Shown here piece by piece: positions 18,624 to 27,949 of a stretch of DNA of 64,000 nt. The stretch's first letter is position 1; every line of letters starts with the position of its first letter. This stretch comes from CBDDBH01 sp965225625 (lineage in GTDB: Bacteria; Pseudomonadota; Gammaproteobacteria; JADZEE01). Under the pieces are notes generated by a model. The model was not told where the DNA came from, did not search any database, and worked only from the letters and a program-made list of their open reading frames with translations. The translations under genes and the position numbers were made by a program. The DNA lies in NCBI GenBank assembly GCA_965225625.1, contig CBDDBH010000029.1:62001-126000 (forward strand). The letters are read 5' to 3'.

Positions 18624-18658
18624 TTGTTACTGCCCTTGGACGACCAGAGTCCGTTGGC

Positions 18659-19747
18659 TCATGGCCAGTCCTTCGCGGGGCTCATAAATGAACCCCGGGT
18701 ATTTTGCGACAGTAGCCAGAAGGCTCTGGCCGCTTCTGGATCACCTTCCATGGGCGCCAATATTACGTTTATCGGCACTCCCTTTGGTAGTTTCTTTATC
18801 GCACTGGCAAAGGCTCTTAGACGGTCAGAACCGGAAATAGTTGCGCCGCGGGAGGGCCGCGAGCTGCGGGTCGGCAGTCCGTCAGTGATCAGGTAGACAT
18901 TGTCGGGCAAGGGCCGCAAACGACCGACCGCGGCCAGCGCCAGTTCCAGATTGGTGCCTTTCTCAGGAACTATCTGCTCTAAGTGATCGACTGCTTTTTT
19001 CAGCTGGATTTTATCCCTGACTTCCAGCCAGCGACCATCGGTATCGGCAACGGCAGAGCGGGTCTGATCGTTAAACGTGTAGAGCTGAAAATGTCCGTTC
19101 AGGGGAAACTTGGCGCTTAACCACTTAACAATATCCAAGGTCTTCACCCACTTAGGCGCGGTTCGTTTGCGTTCATCGCGCATGTTACGGCGGCGCAGAA
19201 CGTTGACGATGGAGCTGTCGAGCATACTCGCGGACACATCCAACAAAATCAGCATGTAATTGCCGCCCAACTGCAAACCGGTGACATAAGCACGATTGCC
19301 ATCGCCCGCGAATTTTCGTATGTCCTCCCCCGACTTAGTGATGTCTCTAATGATTTGTTGTTTTTCAGTTTCCAGCCGGATGATATCGGCCTTAAGCTTT
19401 TTCAGTCTGGCATCAGCAGTGTCGGGAACCAACTCTTCGGCGAGGCTTTGGGCTGAATCCACCTCTTCCATAATGCGCCGCGCCAGTCCTTGCGCGAGGG
19501 CGAGCTCGTCGTTCCGCTCCGAGATAGTATTGCGTATTTTCGCCAGGTCTTTGTCGCCGTCGACAATCTCCTCCTCGAGCAACGTCACTTCGGAACGCAG
19601 ATCGGGGGTCGCAACCACGATCGGCGTGTTTGCATCAACATTATGTTTAATTATCAGAAACAGCAGTATGACGGCGCCAAAGCCACACGACATGATGTCA
19701 AGAAAAGACAGGCTGAAAGGAGTTAACTTGCGCCGTTGGGAGACCAT
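18659..19747 (-). CDS. VWA-domain protein with ExbD/MotB-like N-terminal helix (second of pair)
   Basis: A 362-residue relative of the adjacent VWA protein. The membrane helix (about 12-34) carries FLDIMSCGFGAVILL, again with an Asp, followed by a long coiled coil (50-150) and a VWA domain (about 175-345) with DVSAS as MIDAS core. Its ATG follows the upstream TAA directly, so the two genes are translationally coupled. Two different VWA/ExbD-like subunits could form a heterodimer inside an ExbB-type pentamer. This stoichiometry is inference; the domain layout is visible. Confidence 0.85.
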   Translation of the reverse strand: MVSQRRKLTPFSLSFLDIMSCGFGAVILLFLIIKHNVDANTPIVVATPDLRSEVTLLEEEIVDGDKDLAKIRNTISERNDELALAQGLARRIMEEVDSAQSLAEELVPDTADARLKKLKADIIRLETEKQQIIRDITKSGEDIRKFAGDGNRAYVTGLQLGGNYMLILLDVSASMLDSSIVNVLRRRNMRDERKRTAPKWVKTLDIVKWLSAKFPLNGHFQLYTFNDQTRSAVADTDGRWLEVRDKIQLKKAVDHLEQIVPEKGTNLELALAAVGRLRPLPDNVYLITDGLPTRSSRPSRGATISGSDRLRAFASAIKKLPKGVPINVILAPMEGDPEAARAFWLLSQNTRGSFMSPAKDWP

Positions 19748-21073
19748 TTAGTCGACTTCGCTGATGAATCTGTACTCCGTCTTCGAGTCGGCAAAGCTAA
19801 GCATGTCGCCTGCCTGTACTTGCGCGGGACCGCTTAACCGCTGACCGTTTAGCACCACTGAGTTTTCAGCTTGTGGCTGCACAACAACCTGCTGTCCATC
19901 GACGGCTACTGAACAGGAGGAATTGCCCGCATCGCTGTTGCTGGTGCCATCGGTTGCCGACAGGTATAGCGGGCCGCCACGTAACGGATACGCGCGATAA
20001 TTATTGAGAATGTGGGTCACGCGTGGCTTTTCAATCGTTTCTGGGGCCGGCGGTTTCTCCGTCGGCGCTTCAGACGCCGCGGGTAATGGCGCGGCAGGCA
20101 AGCGAGTAATGAATTCCAATGTGGGGCCGGCAGAATGGATTTGCAACAGATGCTGCTGGCAGCTGTGCGCAATGGCTGTGGGCTCTAGCAAACGCGCACC
20201 CGGTAGCAAATCGACAAAACCCGGCAGCTTGCACAGTCGGTCTCCGAGCACGCAGCTGGCCGCTGCCGGGATAGCGTTCAGGATTTTCTGGTAAATCGGC
20301 TGCAACGCTTCGATCAGGACCTCACTGGCTAGTTTTGTCTGATACTGGGTTCCGCGATATTGAAACTCCAGCGACACTTCTGAAAGCGTTCGCAAGGACG
20401 CAAGGCTGGATGGGATCTGGTTGTACAGCGCCTGTTCGGTTTCAGCGTGGTGCTGCGGATCGAAACGCGTTTGATTAATAAACAGGTCGGCAATTAGCGC
20501 AGCGCTGGCATCATAAATCGCGGCCAAACCAGCACCGTCAACTACCTGTACCGAGCCCTTGCTGACAAAGTCAGACATCGTGATCTGGGTAACAATGACG
20601 TGATGCAGATAGATATCGATGTAGACATGCTCACCGCTGCCTGGCGTCTGCGCCGCTGCTGCTACGGCTATATCTACCAGCCCCACGGTCTTTTTTACAG
20701 GACTTGCGTCCACTAGCCCCAACAGCAGCGCGAGTTGCTGATTGGTGAAATTACTCGGCACGGCAAACAGCAGCTCGTCGGGTTTACCGGCTTGCTCATG
20801 GATGGCCAGCAGGTGGGCGTAAGCGAGATCGGCGTGATGGCGCGCATGGTCACAAGGATGCTGCAGGGCATCTTCGTTCAATTTACTCCAATAGCGATTG
20901 TAGACGGCGCGAGGATTCAGGCGCGCCAGATTTACCGCCGCATCACCCAACTCGATCTTGCCATTATGTACGACAGCATAGCCGGGAGTGCGAAGTACGA
21001 TATCGGTACCTCGGGCAACCCGGATTTCACTATCATTGAGCTCAACAACGGTGACCGCCATTTCGGATCCCAT
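19748..21073 (-). CDS. Actin/Hsp70-fold-like protein with C-terminal FHA-like domain
   Basis: A 441-residue protein; start ATG 21073 overlaps the ExbB-like stop (TGATG), with ATG 21061 as alternative. An open frame continues upstream but lies inside the ExbB-like gene and is not coding. Residues 5-330 have the look of an ASKHA (actin/Hsp70-like) ATPase: VTVVELNDSEIRVARG at the start, ELLFAVPSNFTNQQLALLLGLVDAS and KKTVGLVDIAVAAAA. After a Pro-rich linker (about 340-365) comes a short beta domain with VVLNGQRLSGPAQVQAGDML typical of FHA folds. No export signal, so it probably acts as the cytosolic regulator of the machine. Confidence 0.72.
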   Translation of the reverse strand: MGSEMAVTVVELNDSEIRVARGTDIVLRTPGYAVVHNGKIELGDAAVNLARLNPRAVYNRYWSKLNEDALQHPCDHARHHADLAYAHLLAIHEQAGKPDELLFAVPSNFTNQQLALLLGLVDASPVKKTVGLVDIAVAAAAQTPGSGEHVYIDIYLHHVIVTQITMSDFVSKGSVQVVDGAGLAAIYDASAALIADLFINQTRFDPQHHAETEQALYNQIPSSLASLRTLSEVSLEFQYRGTQYQTKLASEVLIEALQPIYQKILNAIPAAASCVLGDRLCKLPGFVDLLPGARLLEPTAIAHSCQQHLLQIHSAGPTLEFITRLPAAPLPAASEAPTEKPPAPETIEKPRVTHILNNYRAYPLRGGPLYLSATDGTSNSDAGNSSCSVAVDGQQVVVQPQAENSVVLNGQRLSGPAQVQAGDMLSFADSKTEYRFISEVD

Positions 21074-21870
21074 CAACGCACTTGAAGATGGCGGAGCAGG
21101 GTGACGTCGCAATAGTTTTGCGTATCGAGCACCAAACGTTCCTGAGCAAGCTGTAGCTGATGCATCAGAAACATGATCAATATGCTGATGATAAGCGCGA
21201 TAAAAGTCGAATTGAACGCGACGCCGAGACTCACCGTCACCCCCACAATATCGCCTTGCACCGCGCGGTGCGCCTGCCCCAGTGCCTCGCCGATGCCGCG
21301 CACAGTGCCAATAAATCCAATCGACGGTATTGCCCAGATGATGTATCGGGTCATCGACAACTCCGAGTCGAGCCGATCGGATTCCGTTCCGCAAATCTCG
21401 CGTATCGCCGATGAGACGTCCTGGATATTACGGGTTGAGCCAAATCGCTGTAAACCCGACAACAGCGCGCGCGGTAGCAAGTATTCCTGCTCATCCGCGG
21501 GTAAGGCCTGCAGCGGCCGTGAATACTCACGGGCGTCTTCGGGCAGAATACTTGTCCCCGGCGCCACAACTAGCAAAGATTTCGCCAACAATCGCCATTC
21601 GTCCAGGACCATTTTGGCTTTTAGACCGATGATGGCAACCGCCCAAAGCGCCAGAATGAAACACGCCTCCTGCTCGAAATCCTTGATTACGATGTACAGT
21701 GAGCGATTGACTTCGTAGACCTCACCCGCGTTTTGCCGGGCGCGTTGTTCCTGCAGGATTACGTCCGCGTTTGGCCTGATAACGGTGACATACACCGCAT
21801 GCACGATGATCAAGGCAACAATCAGGGCAAACAGCTGGTAGAGAAAATCGGAAAGCGGGTTATGTTTCAC
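21073..21870 (-). CDS. MotA/TolQ/ExbB-type proton channel subunit
   Basis: A 265-residue membrane protein with four hydrophobic helices (about 13-31, 68-88, 172-192, 208-236) and the conserved block RYIIWAIPSIGFIGTVRGIGEAL near residues 170-192, the TolQ/ExbB/MotA signature. The later VTVSLGVAFNSTFIALIISI helix is typical too. It probably forms a pentamer that conducts protons and drives the two single-helix VWA proteins encoded two and three genes downstream. Nine bases separate it from the small secreted protein gene. Confidence 0.88.
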   Translation of the reverse strand: MKHNPLSDFLYQLFALIVALIIVHAVYVTVIRPNADVILQEQRARQNAGEVYEVNRSLYIVIKDFEQEACFILALWAVAIIGLKAKMVLDEWRLLAKSLLVVAPGTSILPEDAREYSRPLQALPADEQEYLLPRALLSGLQRFGSTRNIQDVSSAIREICGTESDRLDSELSMTRYIIWAIPSIGFIGTVRGIGEALGQAHRAVQGDIVGVTVSLGVAFNSTFIALIISILIMFLMHQLQLAQERLVLDTQNYCDVTLLRHLQVR

Positions 21871-21879
21871 GGCGCCTGC

Positions 21880-22080
21880 TCAAATATCGATCGGAAAGGC
21901 TGCAGGTACATCTTCGGAGAGTTTTTCGGTTGGATTGAATGAGTCCGGTGTCAGTGCTTTGACCCGGTCTTTCGACTCGACGGCGCTCTCGCTGGCCGGC
22001 TCAGCCGCAGGTGGCGTCGCAGCGTCATCCTGGGCGTGGGCAACACCCCATAAGGCGAGAAAAAACACAATTCTCAACAT
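21880..22080 (-). CDS. Small secreted protein of the VWA/ExbB operon
   Basis: A 66-residue protein with a clear signal peptide (cleavage near VAHAQD, residue 16-17). The mature 50 residues are acidic and rich in Ala, Pro, Glu and Ser, with no predicted fold. It lies between the PEGA-SUMF1 and ExbB-like genes with gaps of eight and nine bases, so it is almost certainly co-expressed. It could be a periplasmic linker or accessory peptide; no function can be assigned. Confidence 0.65.
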   Translation of the reverse strand: MLRIVFFLALWGVAHAQDDAATPPAAEPASESAVESKDRVKALTPDSFNPTEKLSEDVPAAFPIDI

Positions 22081-22088
22081 GCTGCTCT

Positions 22089-24182
22089 CTACTCCAGATA
22101 TCGAGCTATCCTGAATCCTACATCTTCGCGCGGCTTACTGTCATAGTCTCTGAACGACAAGCGTAGTTGCGTTACTGCCCCATGCGCCCAGCTCGCGCCG
22201 CGGATAACATGAAATTCGCCGCTATCGCGTCCCATGGGATCGACCCCCTGCGCATTGGCCGTCCCGATTGCGGTGTCGTAATAGTCGTGTACCCATTCTG
22301 CTACGTTTCCGCCTAGGTCATAAAGGCCTTTTTGACTGCTGGGAAAACTTCCTACTGGTGCCGATCCCAGATATCCATCCTTGTAGTTTTTGATGATATT
22401 GGCAAAAAGGCCGGATGCAAATTCATCCGCGTAGTTGCCGCTATTGGCCGGCGGTGGTAATGCATTGCCCCACGGAAATTTGAGCAAGGCCTTGCCGCCA
22501 ACCGCGCGTGAGACCCATGCCCATTCAGCTTCCGTGGGCAAACGATAGCCGGCAGCGGCACGATCGAAGCCCACAATTTTTCCGTCCTTTTCGCGATAAA
22601 AAAGCGGCAAGGATTCCGACTTACTCAACCAGTTGCAATACCGTGCTGCTTGTTCCCAAGTTACCTTCACCACGGGTTGGTTTGCCTCATCCAGACTCGT
22701 ACTTTGTACCGCACCCGAGGTGTGTGCTTTGTCAAACAATCGGTATTGTTTGTTAGTGACCTCATGCTGACCGATGTAAAAAGGACGCTTGAGCTCCACG
22801 CTGCGCAGCGTCTCGTTTGCTTTTCGCCCGGGTTCGCGACGAGATGCGCCCATGGTGATGCCAAAGGGGTAAAACAATTTCAAGGACTGTCCCGCGCGCG
22901 TCTTGATTATGGGTTTAACCTTGTCGAGCTTGGCCTGGTGCAGCGTTTTCAATTCGATTGTTACTTGCTGTGGGATGCCACTGCGCGGCGTAATCTTTGT
23001 TTCATAGTCAACGAAGCCGGTTTTACGCACCGCTACGCGATGGCTGCGGGCAGAGAGCTGCAGAGTTTGTTGCGCCGCCCCGCGCAATTTCCCATCAATA
23101 TAAAGCTGCGCGTCAGCAGGACTGACCTTAAACTCGACCGTTGCCAGCTCCGGCGCGAGCGATACATCCAAGCGTTGTTCATCGCCGGATCCCGCGGTCA
23201 AGGTCCGGCTCGCCGGTTTATAACCTTGTTTGAACAGCCGGATCGTCGTCTGTTTCCCGGGCACCAGCGCCAACTCCAGCGGCGTCAGGCCCTTGTACTC
23301 GCCATCGACTGTCGTGTTTGCTCGGGGCGGATCGGAGACGAGAAACACAACAGCATCGGCCAATTCCAGCTCAATGTCGGTCAGGCGCATCGGCTCAGAC
23401 GCTGTAACCGTGATGTCATCGTGCCACACTTTATGGCCCCGAAGTTTCACGCGAACCGCGTGCCTACCTTCAAGTATTTGTGTGGTTAGCGGTGTTTTAC
23501 CCACTGATTCGTCATCGACAAACACTTCCGCCCCGGTCGGCCCGGAGGCGAATTCGACATCGGCCCAGGCCGGGCGCATTTCAACCGACAGTGTTTGTTC
23601 CTGACCCAATCCTTCGATGTTCACCGTATCGGTGAAGGTGAAATAGCGCTCAGCGCTGACGCGAACCCGGTATTCACCGTGCGGCAGCGCAGAGATCAAA
23701 ACCGGTGTCTCCCCTTTTAGCGCGTCGTCTACGAATACCTGGGCTCCGGCGAGGGAACCACTGTTGACCCGCAAATGTCCGGGCAAGCGTTGCAGTGCGA
23801 ACGAAACTTGTTGGCTCTGCTCATTACCCACGCTGAGTTGCTGTTCTACAGGGTAATATCCTTGTGCCTGAATAGTGATTGGGTAATCGCCGGAACGCAG
23901 CAAATAGCGGTCCGCCAATTTAAGCTGCACGATGGCATCGACACGGATACGCGACGATTTTGGATCGGTGTCGATATAGACGGCTTTAGCCGTCAAGATA
24001 AACCAGGCGATGGCTGTGCACATGACCAGCAGAGCGCCAATAATCGCCGTTCTGCGTCGAATTACCGGTCGTGGGTTGTCCCGCCTAGCGGTCTGCGGTT
24101 CAAACTTTAGTGGCGCGATCCGTTGTGCCGTATCGGACGCTGTCGCAGGCGTTGGCGTTTTATTGTCGAGGTTGTCCATCAA
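22089..24182 (-). CDS. PEGA-repeat protein with SUMF1/FGE-like C-terminal domain
   Basis: A 697-residue protein. A cytosolic tail (1-45) is followed by a membrane helix (about 46-66) and then about five PEGA-type beta repeats (about 70-410), each with a GxxVFVDDxxxGxTP-like turn (for example AQVFVDDALKGETP, AEVFVDDESVGKTP). Residues about 430-697 are a formylglycine-generating-enzyme-like domain (YRLPTEAEWAW, DLGGNVAEWVHD, RGASWAHG, VGFRIARYLE). The catalytic cysteine pair of true FGEs is not visible (a single Cys, in RYCNWL), so this domain probably binds rather than modifies a partner, possibly peptidoglycan or a VWA protein. Confidence 0.87.
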   Translation of the reverse strand: MMDNLDNKTPTPATASDTAQRIAPLKFEPQTARRDNPRPVIRRRTAIIGALLVMCTAIAWFILTAKAVYIDTDPKSSRIRVDAIVQLKLADRYLLRSGDYPITIQAQGYYPVEQQLSVGNEQSQQVSFALQRLPGHLRVNSGSLAGAQVFVDDALKGETPVLISALPHGEYRVRVSAERYFTFTDTVNIEGLGQEQTLSVEMRPAWADVEFASGPTGAEVFVDDESVGKTPLTTQILEGRHAVRVKLRGHKVWHDDITVTASEPMRLTDIELELADAVVFLVSDPPRANTTVDGEYKGLTPLELALVPGKQTTIRLFKQGYKPASRTLTAGSGDEQRLDVSLAPELATVEFKVSPADAQLYIDGKLRGAAQQTLQLSARSHRVAVRKTGFVDYETKITPRSGIPQQVTIELKTLHQAKLDKVKPIIKTRAGQSLKLFYPFGITMGASRREPGRKANETLRSVELKRPFYIGQHEVTNKQYRLFDKAHTSGAVQSTSLDEANQPVVKVTWEQAARYCNWLSKSESLPLFYREKDGKIVGFDRAAAGYRLPTEAEWAWVSRAVGGKALLKFPWGNALPPPANSGNYADEFASGLFANIIKNYKDGYLGSAPVGSFPSSQKGLYDLGGNVAEWVHDYYDTAIGTANAQGVDPMGRDSGEFHVIRGASWAHGAVTQLRLSFRDYDSKPREDVGFRIARYLE

Positions 24183-24220
24183 CTCATTTATAAAATCGCG
24201 CAGCGCGCAATTTTTCAGTT

Positions 24221-25789
24221 TTAGTTGTTCAGCCTCGTCGTGATTTTTGTCGTCGTCTGGATGGTGACTGTCTGCATCGGCTGGTCCGGCTCAACGTCGA
24301 ACTCTACACGGGCATCCAGATAGCCGTCACGGTAGCCTAAAGCCACGTAACGACCCGGGCGGACAGTCAGGTCTTTGGTTGTGAAAAAGCCGAGTTCGCC
24401 CATCTTGTACATCGTCACGTTAGTCAGGTTGTCCGATTGCAGTCTTATCGAAACCGGCGTGACCGCTTTCTCCAGCATAATCGCCAAGGCGCTGATTTGA
24501 GCAGCCAGTTTAGGTTCCGGCTGAGATACCAGGCGGATTTTGCGGTGAAAAGACACAGTTTCCGCGTGCACGTCCGGGTCATAAAGCCTTTTCGGGGTCG
24601 CCAATATCTGTCTCAGCCGATCATCAATTTTTGCGCGTAAGCTCGAGCGCTCGCGGCCCGCCTGAGCGTCGGCCGACACCGCATCCAATTTTAGCGCCGC
24701 TTGGTACTTCGCCAGCGCATCATGCCAACGTTCGTCGCTCTCGAAGTTGGCTCCCTCAGCAAGTAAAGAATTAATGCGGATCGCAACGACCTTGTGATCG
24801 GTCTGTGCCAATGCGCTACGCGCCTCCACCGAGTTGGGCTTTAGTTTCTGCGCCTGGGCAAACGCGTTGCGCGCCTGTCGAAAGCGACCAGCCTGCAACG
24901 CGTTGAAACCCGATGACATGCTCCGGTTAAATTCCCGATCGCGAATTTTTTCATCGGCGTGTTGTATCTTTTGTGCGGCCAGCGCTGATTCGCCGTCCAA
25001 CTCCAGCGCCTGCCGATAGTGCTCTTTCGCGTCTTCGAATTGGCCATCGTCGATCTGCCTGTCCCCCTGGTCGATTAGGGCAAGCACGGCATCGAGCTTG
25101 TCGGCACGTCCGCGTCCGCTTATCGCCAGACGGTCCAGCGCGTCCATCGCCAACGCCAAATCAAACGCCTGCTTCGCCGTGGCAGAATCGCCATCGACCA
25201 GGGCTTGGTGGCCCTTCTCGATGGTTGCTTCGAAAATCTCATCTACCTGATCGAGCAGCTGTGTGAAGATAACCAAGGCCTGCGCATATTCGATACGCGC
25301 CTGCGAAAAATCCCCGGCGTTGTATACGATATCGCCAGCTTTGGCGATTTTCATTGCCCTGGCGTATTCATCTTCGGCCCAGGCGTTGACGCCGTTGTCG
25401 ACCAATATGTCCTGTGCTTCCAACATTTGCGCCAGCAGATCCTGCGTTTCTTTGCGTAACCTTGACTGTTGAGCCCGCTCCCACGGTGTATTGGCCTTGG
25501 CAGCTGAGCTAGGTAGCGGCTGCCCAGAGGTGACCGGCGCAGCCCCCAGAGCAGGTGCGACTCGTTGGGTCTGTGCGACGGGGGGCGTGATCCAGCGCGG
25601 CAGCAAAAATACGACGGCGACGGCCGCGGCCAGCAGCGCACCAAGACCCAGCCACAGTACAACAGGGCGTTTCGTTCGCTCTGGGGAATTGTTCGTCGGC
25701 GCTACAGGGGATATTGCAGTCAGATTGACTGCGGCGGGCTTTATTTTCGCAAAACCAGCGTCCGATTTCTCCTCTTTTTCGAGCACCAT
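24221..25789 (-). CDS. Membrane-anchored TPR-repeat protein
   Basis: A 522-residue protein from ATG 25789 (GTG 25819 would add ten residues; neither has a strong ribosome site). One membrane helix (about residues 43-62, VVLWLGLGALLAAAVAVVF) separates a short cytosolic tail from a long periplasmic part. That part holds several TPR-like helical repeats (about 120-380; for example QFEDAKEHYRQALELDGES and RWHDALAKYQAALKLDAVS) and a C-terminal beta domain with GRYVALGYRDGYLDARVEF, similar to PEGA-style repeats. It probably scaffolds the other envelope proteins of this operon. Confidence 0.8.
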   Translation of the reverse strand: MVLEKEEKSDAGFAKIKPAAVNLTAISPVAPTNNSPERTKRPVVLWLGLGALLAAAVAVVFLLPRWITPPVAQTQRVAPALGAAPVTSGQPLPSSAAKANTPWERAQQSRLRKETQDLLAQMLEAQDILVDNGVNAWAEDEYARAMKIAKAGDIVYNAGDFSQARIEYAQALVIFTQLLDQVDEIFEATIEKGHQALVDGDSATAKQAFDLALAMDALDRLAISGRGRADKLDAVLALIDQGDRQIDDGQFEDAKEHYRQALELDGESALAAQKIQHADEKIRDREFNRSMSSGFNALQAGRFRQARNAFAQAQKLKPNSVEARSALAQTDHKVVAIRINSLLAEGANFESDERWHDALAKYQAALKLDAVSADAQAGRERSSLRAKIDDRLRQILATPKRLYDPDVHAETVSFHRKIRLVSQPEPKLAAQISALAIMLEKAVTPVSIRLQSDNLTNVTMYKMGELGFFTTKDLTVRPGRYVALGYRDGYLDARVEFDVEPDQPMQTVTIQTTTKITTRLNN

Positions 25790-25844
25790 TTCGTTTCGAG
25801 ACGCCCGTATTGCGGCCACGGGCGTGATTCATAAAATCTATTCG

Positions 25845-27056
25845 TTACTCGTAGCTGGCGTCGGTAGTTGCTGTTGGCACGGAACTCAACTGCCCGGTTT
25901 CGCGATCGTACATCTCTTTGAGGATCTGACGCCATTGACTGTACTGCTCGTTTACCGAGCCCGACAGTGTCACTGTACGATCTTCGAGCTGCATCGCGTG
26001 CGGCTCCATTTCGGCTCGCATTGAATTGGAAATTTCCTCAAGCGCTTCGGCATGAACCTTCGCCTCTTCGCGCTTGTTCAGTCCGCTGTAGATCGCGGCG
26101 GCTCCAGCGCCGATGCCAACCTGGCCCGCTGCCCGCGCTGTGTTGCTGCCTGTACCTTGGGCGAGAATTCCGGCGGCTACCGCCAAGATGCCACCAATCA
26201 ATCGTCTATTTGCCTCAGCCTTGACCTGGCGCAGCGCGGCGTCCTCCTCGTAGAACGCACGACGCCATTCCATGTAGGGTTCGCCCATTTGTCGCACAAA
26301 CGAGGCGTAGTACTCCTGCAAGGTATCAACGAACATGTAATCACGTTCACGCATCTGCTTAATGCGCTGCAGTATAGGATCGTTCTCGGCCGGCAGGCGC
26401 GTGATATACAAGTAGCCCTTGTCATCGGCAGCCAAATGTTTGCTGTAGGCTTCCGGCGAGAACTGTTTGGCGAACTTCAGCTCGCTGACCACACGTATCG
26501 TACGAATTTGATCAGGGGCCAACTTTCGGTGGTAAGCCAACATATCGTTGGTGATCTGATTGTAAACGCCCTGAAAAGGTTCCTCGCGCCGTGCCAGCGT
26601 CGAATCGTAAGAGTATTTACTCGCATCTCCCGAATATCGTTTCGTGTACCAGCTCTTGCCGGTCGAATCGCGGGCTGACACTTCCAATTCGAGCGTGGCG
26701 CCGTCGGATTTGAGTATTGTGGCGTCGATCCAGACGTCCATTTCGCTGAGCCGGTCCGGGATTACGCGTACCACGCCCCAGCTGCCGCTGTTTTGAATTG
26801 TTTGGGCCAACTGATATGACATGAACCTTGCTTCGGCTTCACGGATCCGCGGATACACACCCGGTTGGTCTTTGCCGATGGTGCTAATGCCCGGATTGAA
26901 AATTCCAACGCCGACGTCCAGCAGTTGATCTTCGGGAATGGGTACTGACTCGATAACTACAGCTTCGCGCTCGGTCGTTCTGACAGTTGTGCTGTTGCAG
27001 CCGATAACACCGAGACAGATGAACATCCACAACACAGTTAAAGGAGTCTTTTCCAT
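25845..27056 (-). CDS. Large hypothetical lipoprotein of the VWA/ExbB operon
   Basis: A 403-residue protein with lipobox VIGC (Cys20). The N-terminal half after the signal (DVGVGIFNPG, EARFMSYQLAQTIQNSG, WGVVRVIPD) has the alternating pattern of TolB/CsgG-type lipoproteins; this likeness is weak. Near residues 290-330 a glycine/alanine-rich stretch (RLIGGILAVAAGILAQGTG) could be membrane-interacting, and residues 340-400 are helical. It is the second gene of the operon, with gaps of 11 and 25 bases to its neighbours. Confidence 0.78.
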   Translation of the reverse strand: MEKTPLTVLWMFICLGVIGCNSTTVRTTEREAVVIESVPIPEDQLLDVGVGIFNPGISTIGKDQPGVYPRIREAEARFMSYQLAQTIQNSGSWGVVRVIPDRLSEMDVWIDATILKSDGATLELEVSARDSTGKSWYTKRYSGDASKYSYDSTLARREEPFQGVYNQITNDMLAYHRKLAPDQIRTIRVVSELKFAKQFSPEAYSKHLAADDKGYLYITRLPAENDPILQRIKQMRERDYMFVDTLQEYYASFVRQMGEPYMEWRRAFYEEDAALRQVKAEANRRLIGGILAVAAGILAQGTGSNTARAAGQVGIGAGAAAIYSGLNKREEAKVHAEALEEISNSMRAEMEPHAMQLEDRTVTLSGSVNEQYSQWRQILKEMYDRETGQLSSVPTATTDASYE

Positions 27057-27067
27057 TATCGCTTAGC

Positions 27068-27949
27068 CTAAGAGGTTCCTCCTTTGTATTTTCGGTACTC
27101 CTCCCAAAGCTTAGCCTGAAGCTCTGGGTCTTGTTCCTTCATCGCCGCTTCACGCAGCTGACGCGCGATTACGTCGTCTCCGACGCCATTGCCAACATCG
27201 GCCGGCGGGGGACGGGCGCCCTGGCTGGGCAGAGCCGAATTTTTCGGTAGGCCGCTATCGCTGCTCGCCCGGGGCGGCGGCGGAGAGTCACCAATCATGG
27301 CGGTCTGCATCGCGTCACCTTCACCTTCTGCGTTACCAAATCCGTCCTCCGTACCGTAACCGCCGCTACCGTCCGCGTTTTCCTTTTTCGCTACGCTGTC
27401 TCTTTCGCCGCGCATCAAATCGTCGAATCGCGCAAATCGTTCGTCCAACTCCTGATTCAAGTCTTGGGTTTTTTCTGCCTCAGTAAGTTCACCTTGTCCG
27501 GCACCGCTTGCCGATGAGGCTGGCAGCGGGTTAGTGGCTGCGCCGTGTTGCGGCGCCCCCGCCTCCTTATCGAATTCACCTAAAGCATCGGCAAGGATTT
27601 GTTCGTCGGTTTTTGCGCGATCGCTTTGTCCTCGCGAACCCGCGGGAGCCTTGGCTTGTCCGGCATCGGTGCCGGCTTGTTGACCGCTTTGACCGATACC
27701 TGTCTGGGGCATACCGGCCGATGATGGCGACTGGATCCCGCCCATTTGTCCGCTCTGGGATGAGGGCCTGGAGGACGAACCCGGACTACTGGGCGAACCG
27801 GACGAACCAGGACTACTGGGAGATCCGGACGGGCTGCCGGAGGACGGCGGCGAACTCGATTTCACCGGCGAGGTGGAATTGCACGCCGTCAAGACGCTGA
27901 AACCCAGACCCCATATTAGATTACGAAGAATTTCGCGGTACTGATTCAT
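27068..27949 (-). CDS. Ser/Pro/Gly-rich lipoprotein, first gene of the VWA/ExbB operon
   Basis: A 293-residue protein from ATG 27949 (AGGTGCG upstream; a second start at 27958 is possible). The lipobox is LTAC. Residues about 25-115 are low-complexity, with GSPSSPGSS-type repeats and Gly/Gln-rich stretches, likely a flexible tether long enough to span the periplasm or reach through the cell wall. The C-terminal part is acidic and helical, with AREAAMKEQDPELQ. It starts the run of thirteen same-strand genes and may be its surface-facing or peptidoglycan-facing part. Confidence 0.75.
   Translation of the reverse strand: MNQYREILRNLIWGLGFSVLTACNSTSPVKSSSPPSSGSPSGSPSSPGSSGSPSSPGSSSRPSSQSGQMGGIQSPSSAGMPQTGIGQSGQQAGTDAGQAKAPAGSRGQSDRAKTDEQILADALGEFDKEAGAPQHGAATNPLPASSASGAGQGELTEAEKTQDLNQELDERFARFDDLMRGERDSVAKKENADGSGGYGTEDGFGNAEGEGDAMQTAMIGDSPPPPRASSDSGLPKNSALPSQGARPPPADVGNGVGDDVIARQLREAAMKEQDPELQAKLWEEYRKYKGGTS

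Noticed and set aside
22650..23489. 279-codon plus-strand open frame opposite the PEGA-SUMF1 gene
   Set aside because: Antisense to a clear PEGA protein; no independent start signal or motif.
26052..26678. 208-codon plus-strand open frame opposite the large lipoprotein gene
   Set aside because: No domain, no ribosome site; the minus-strand lipoprotein explains the coding potential.
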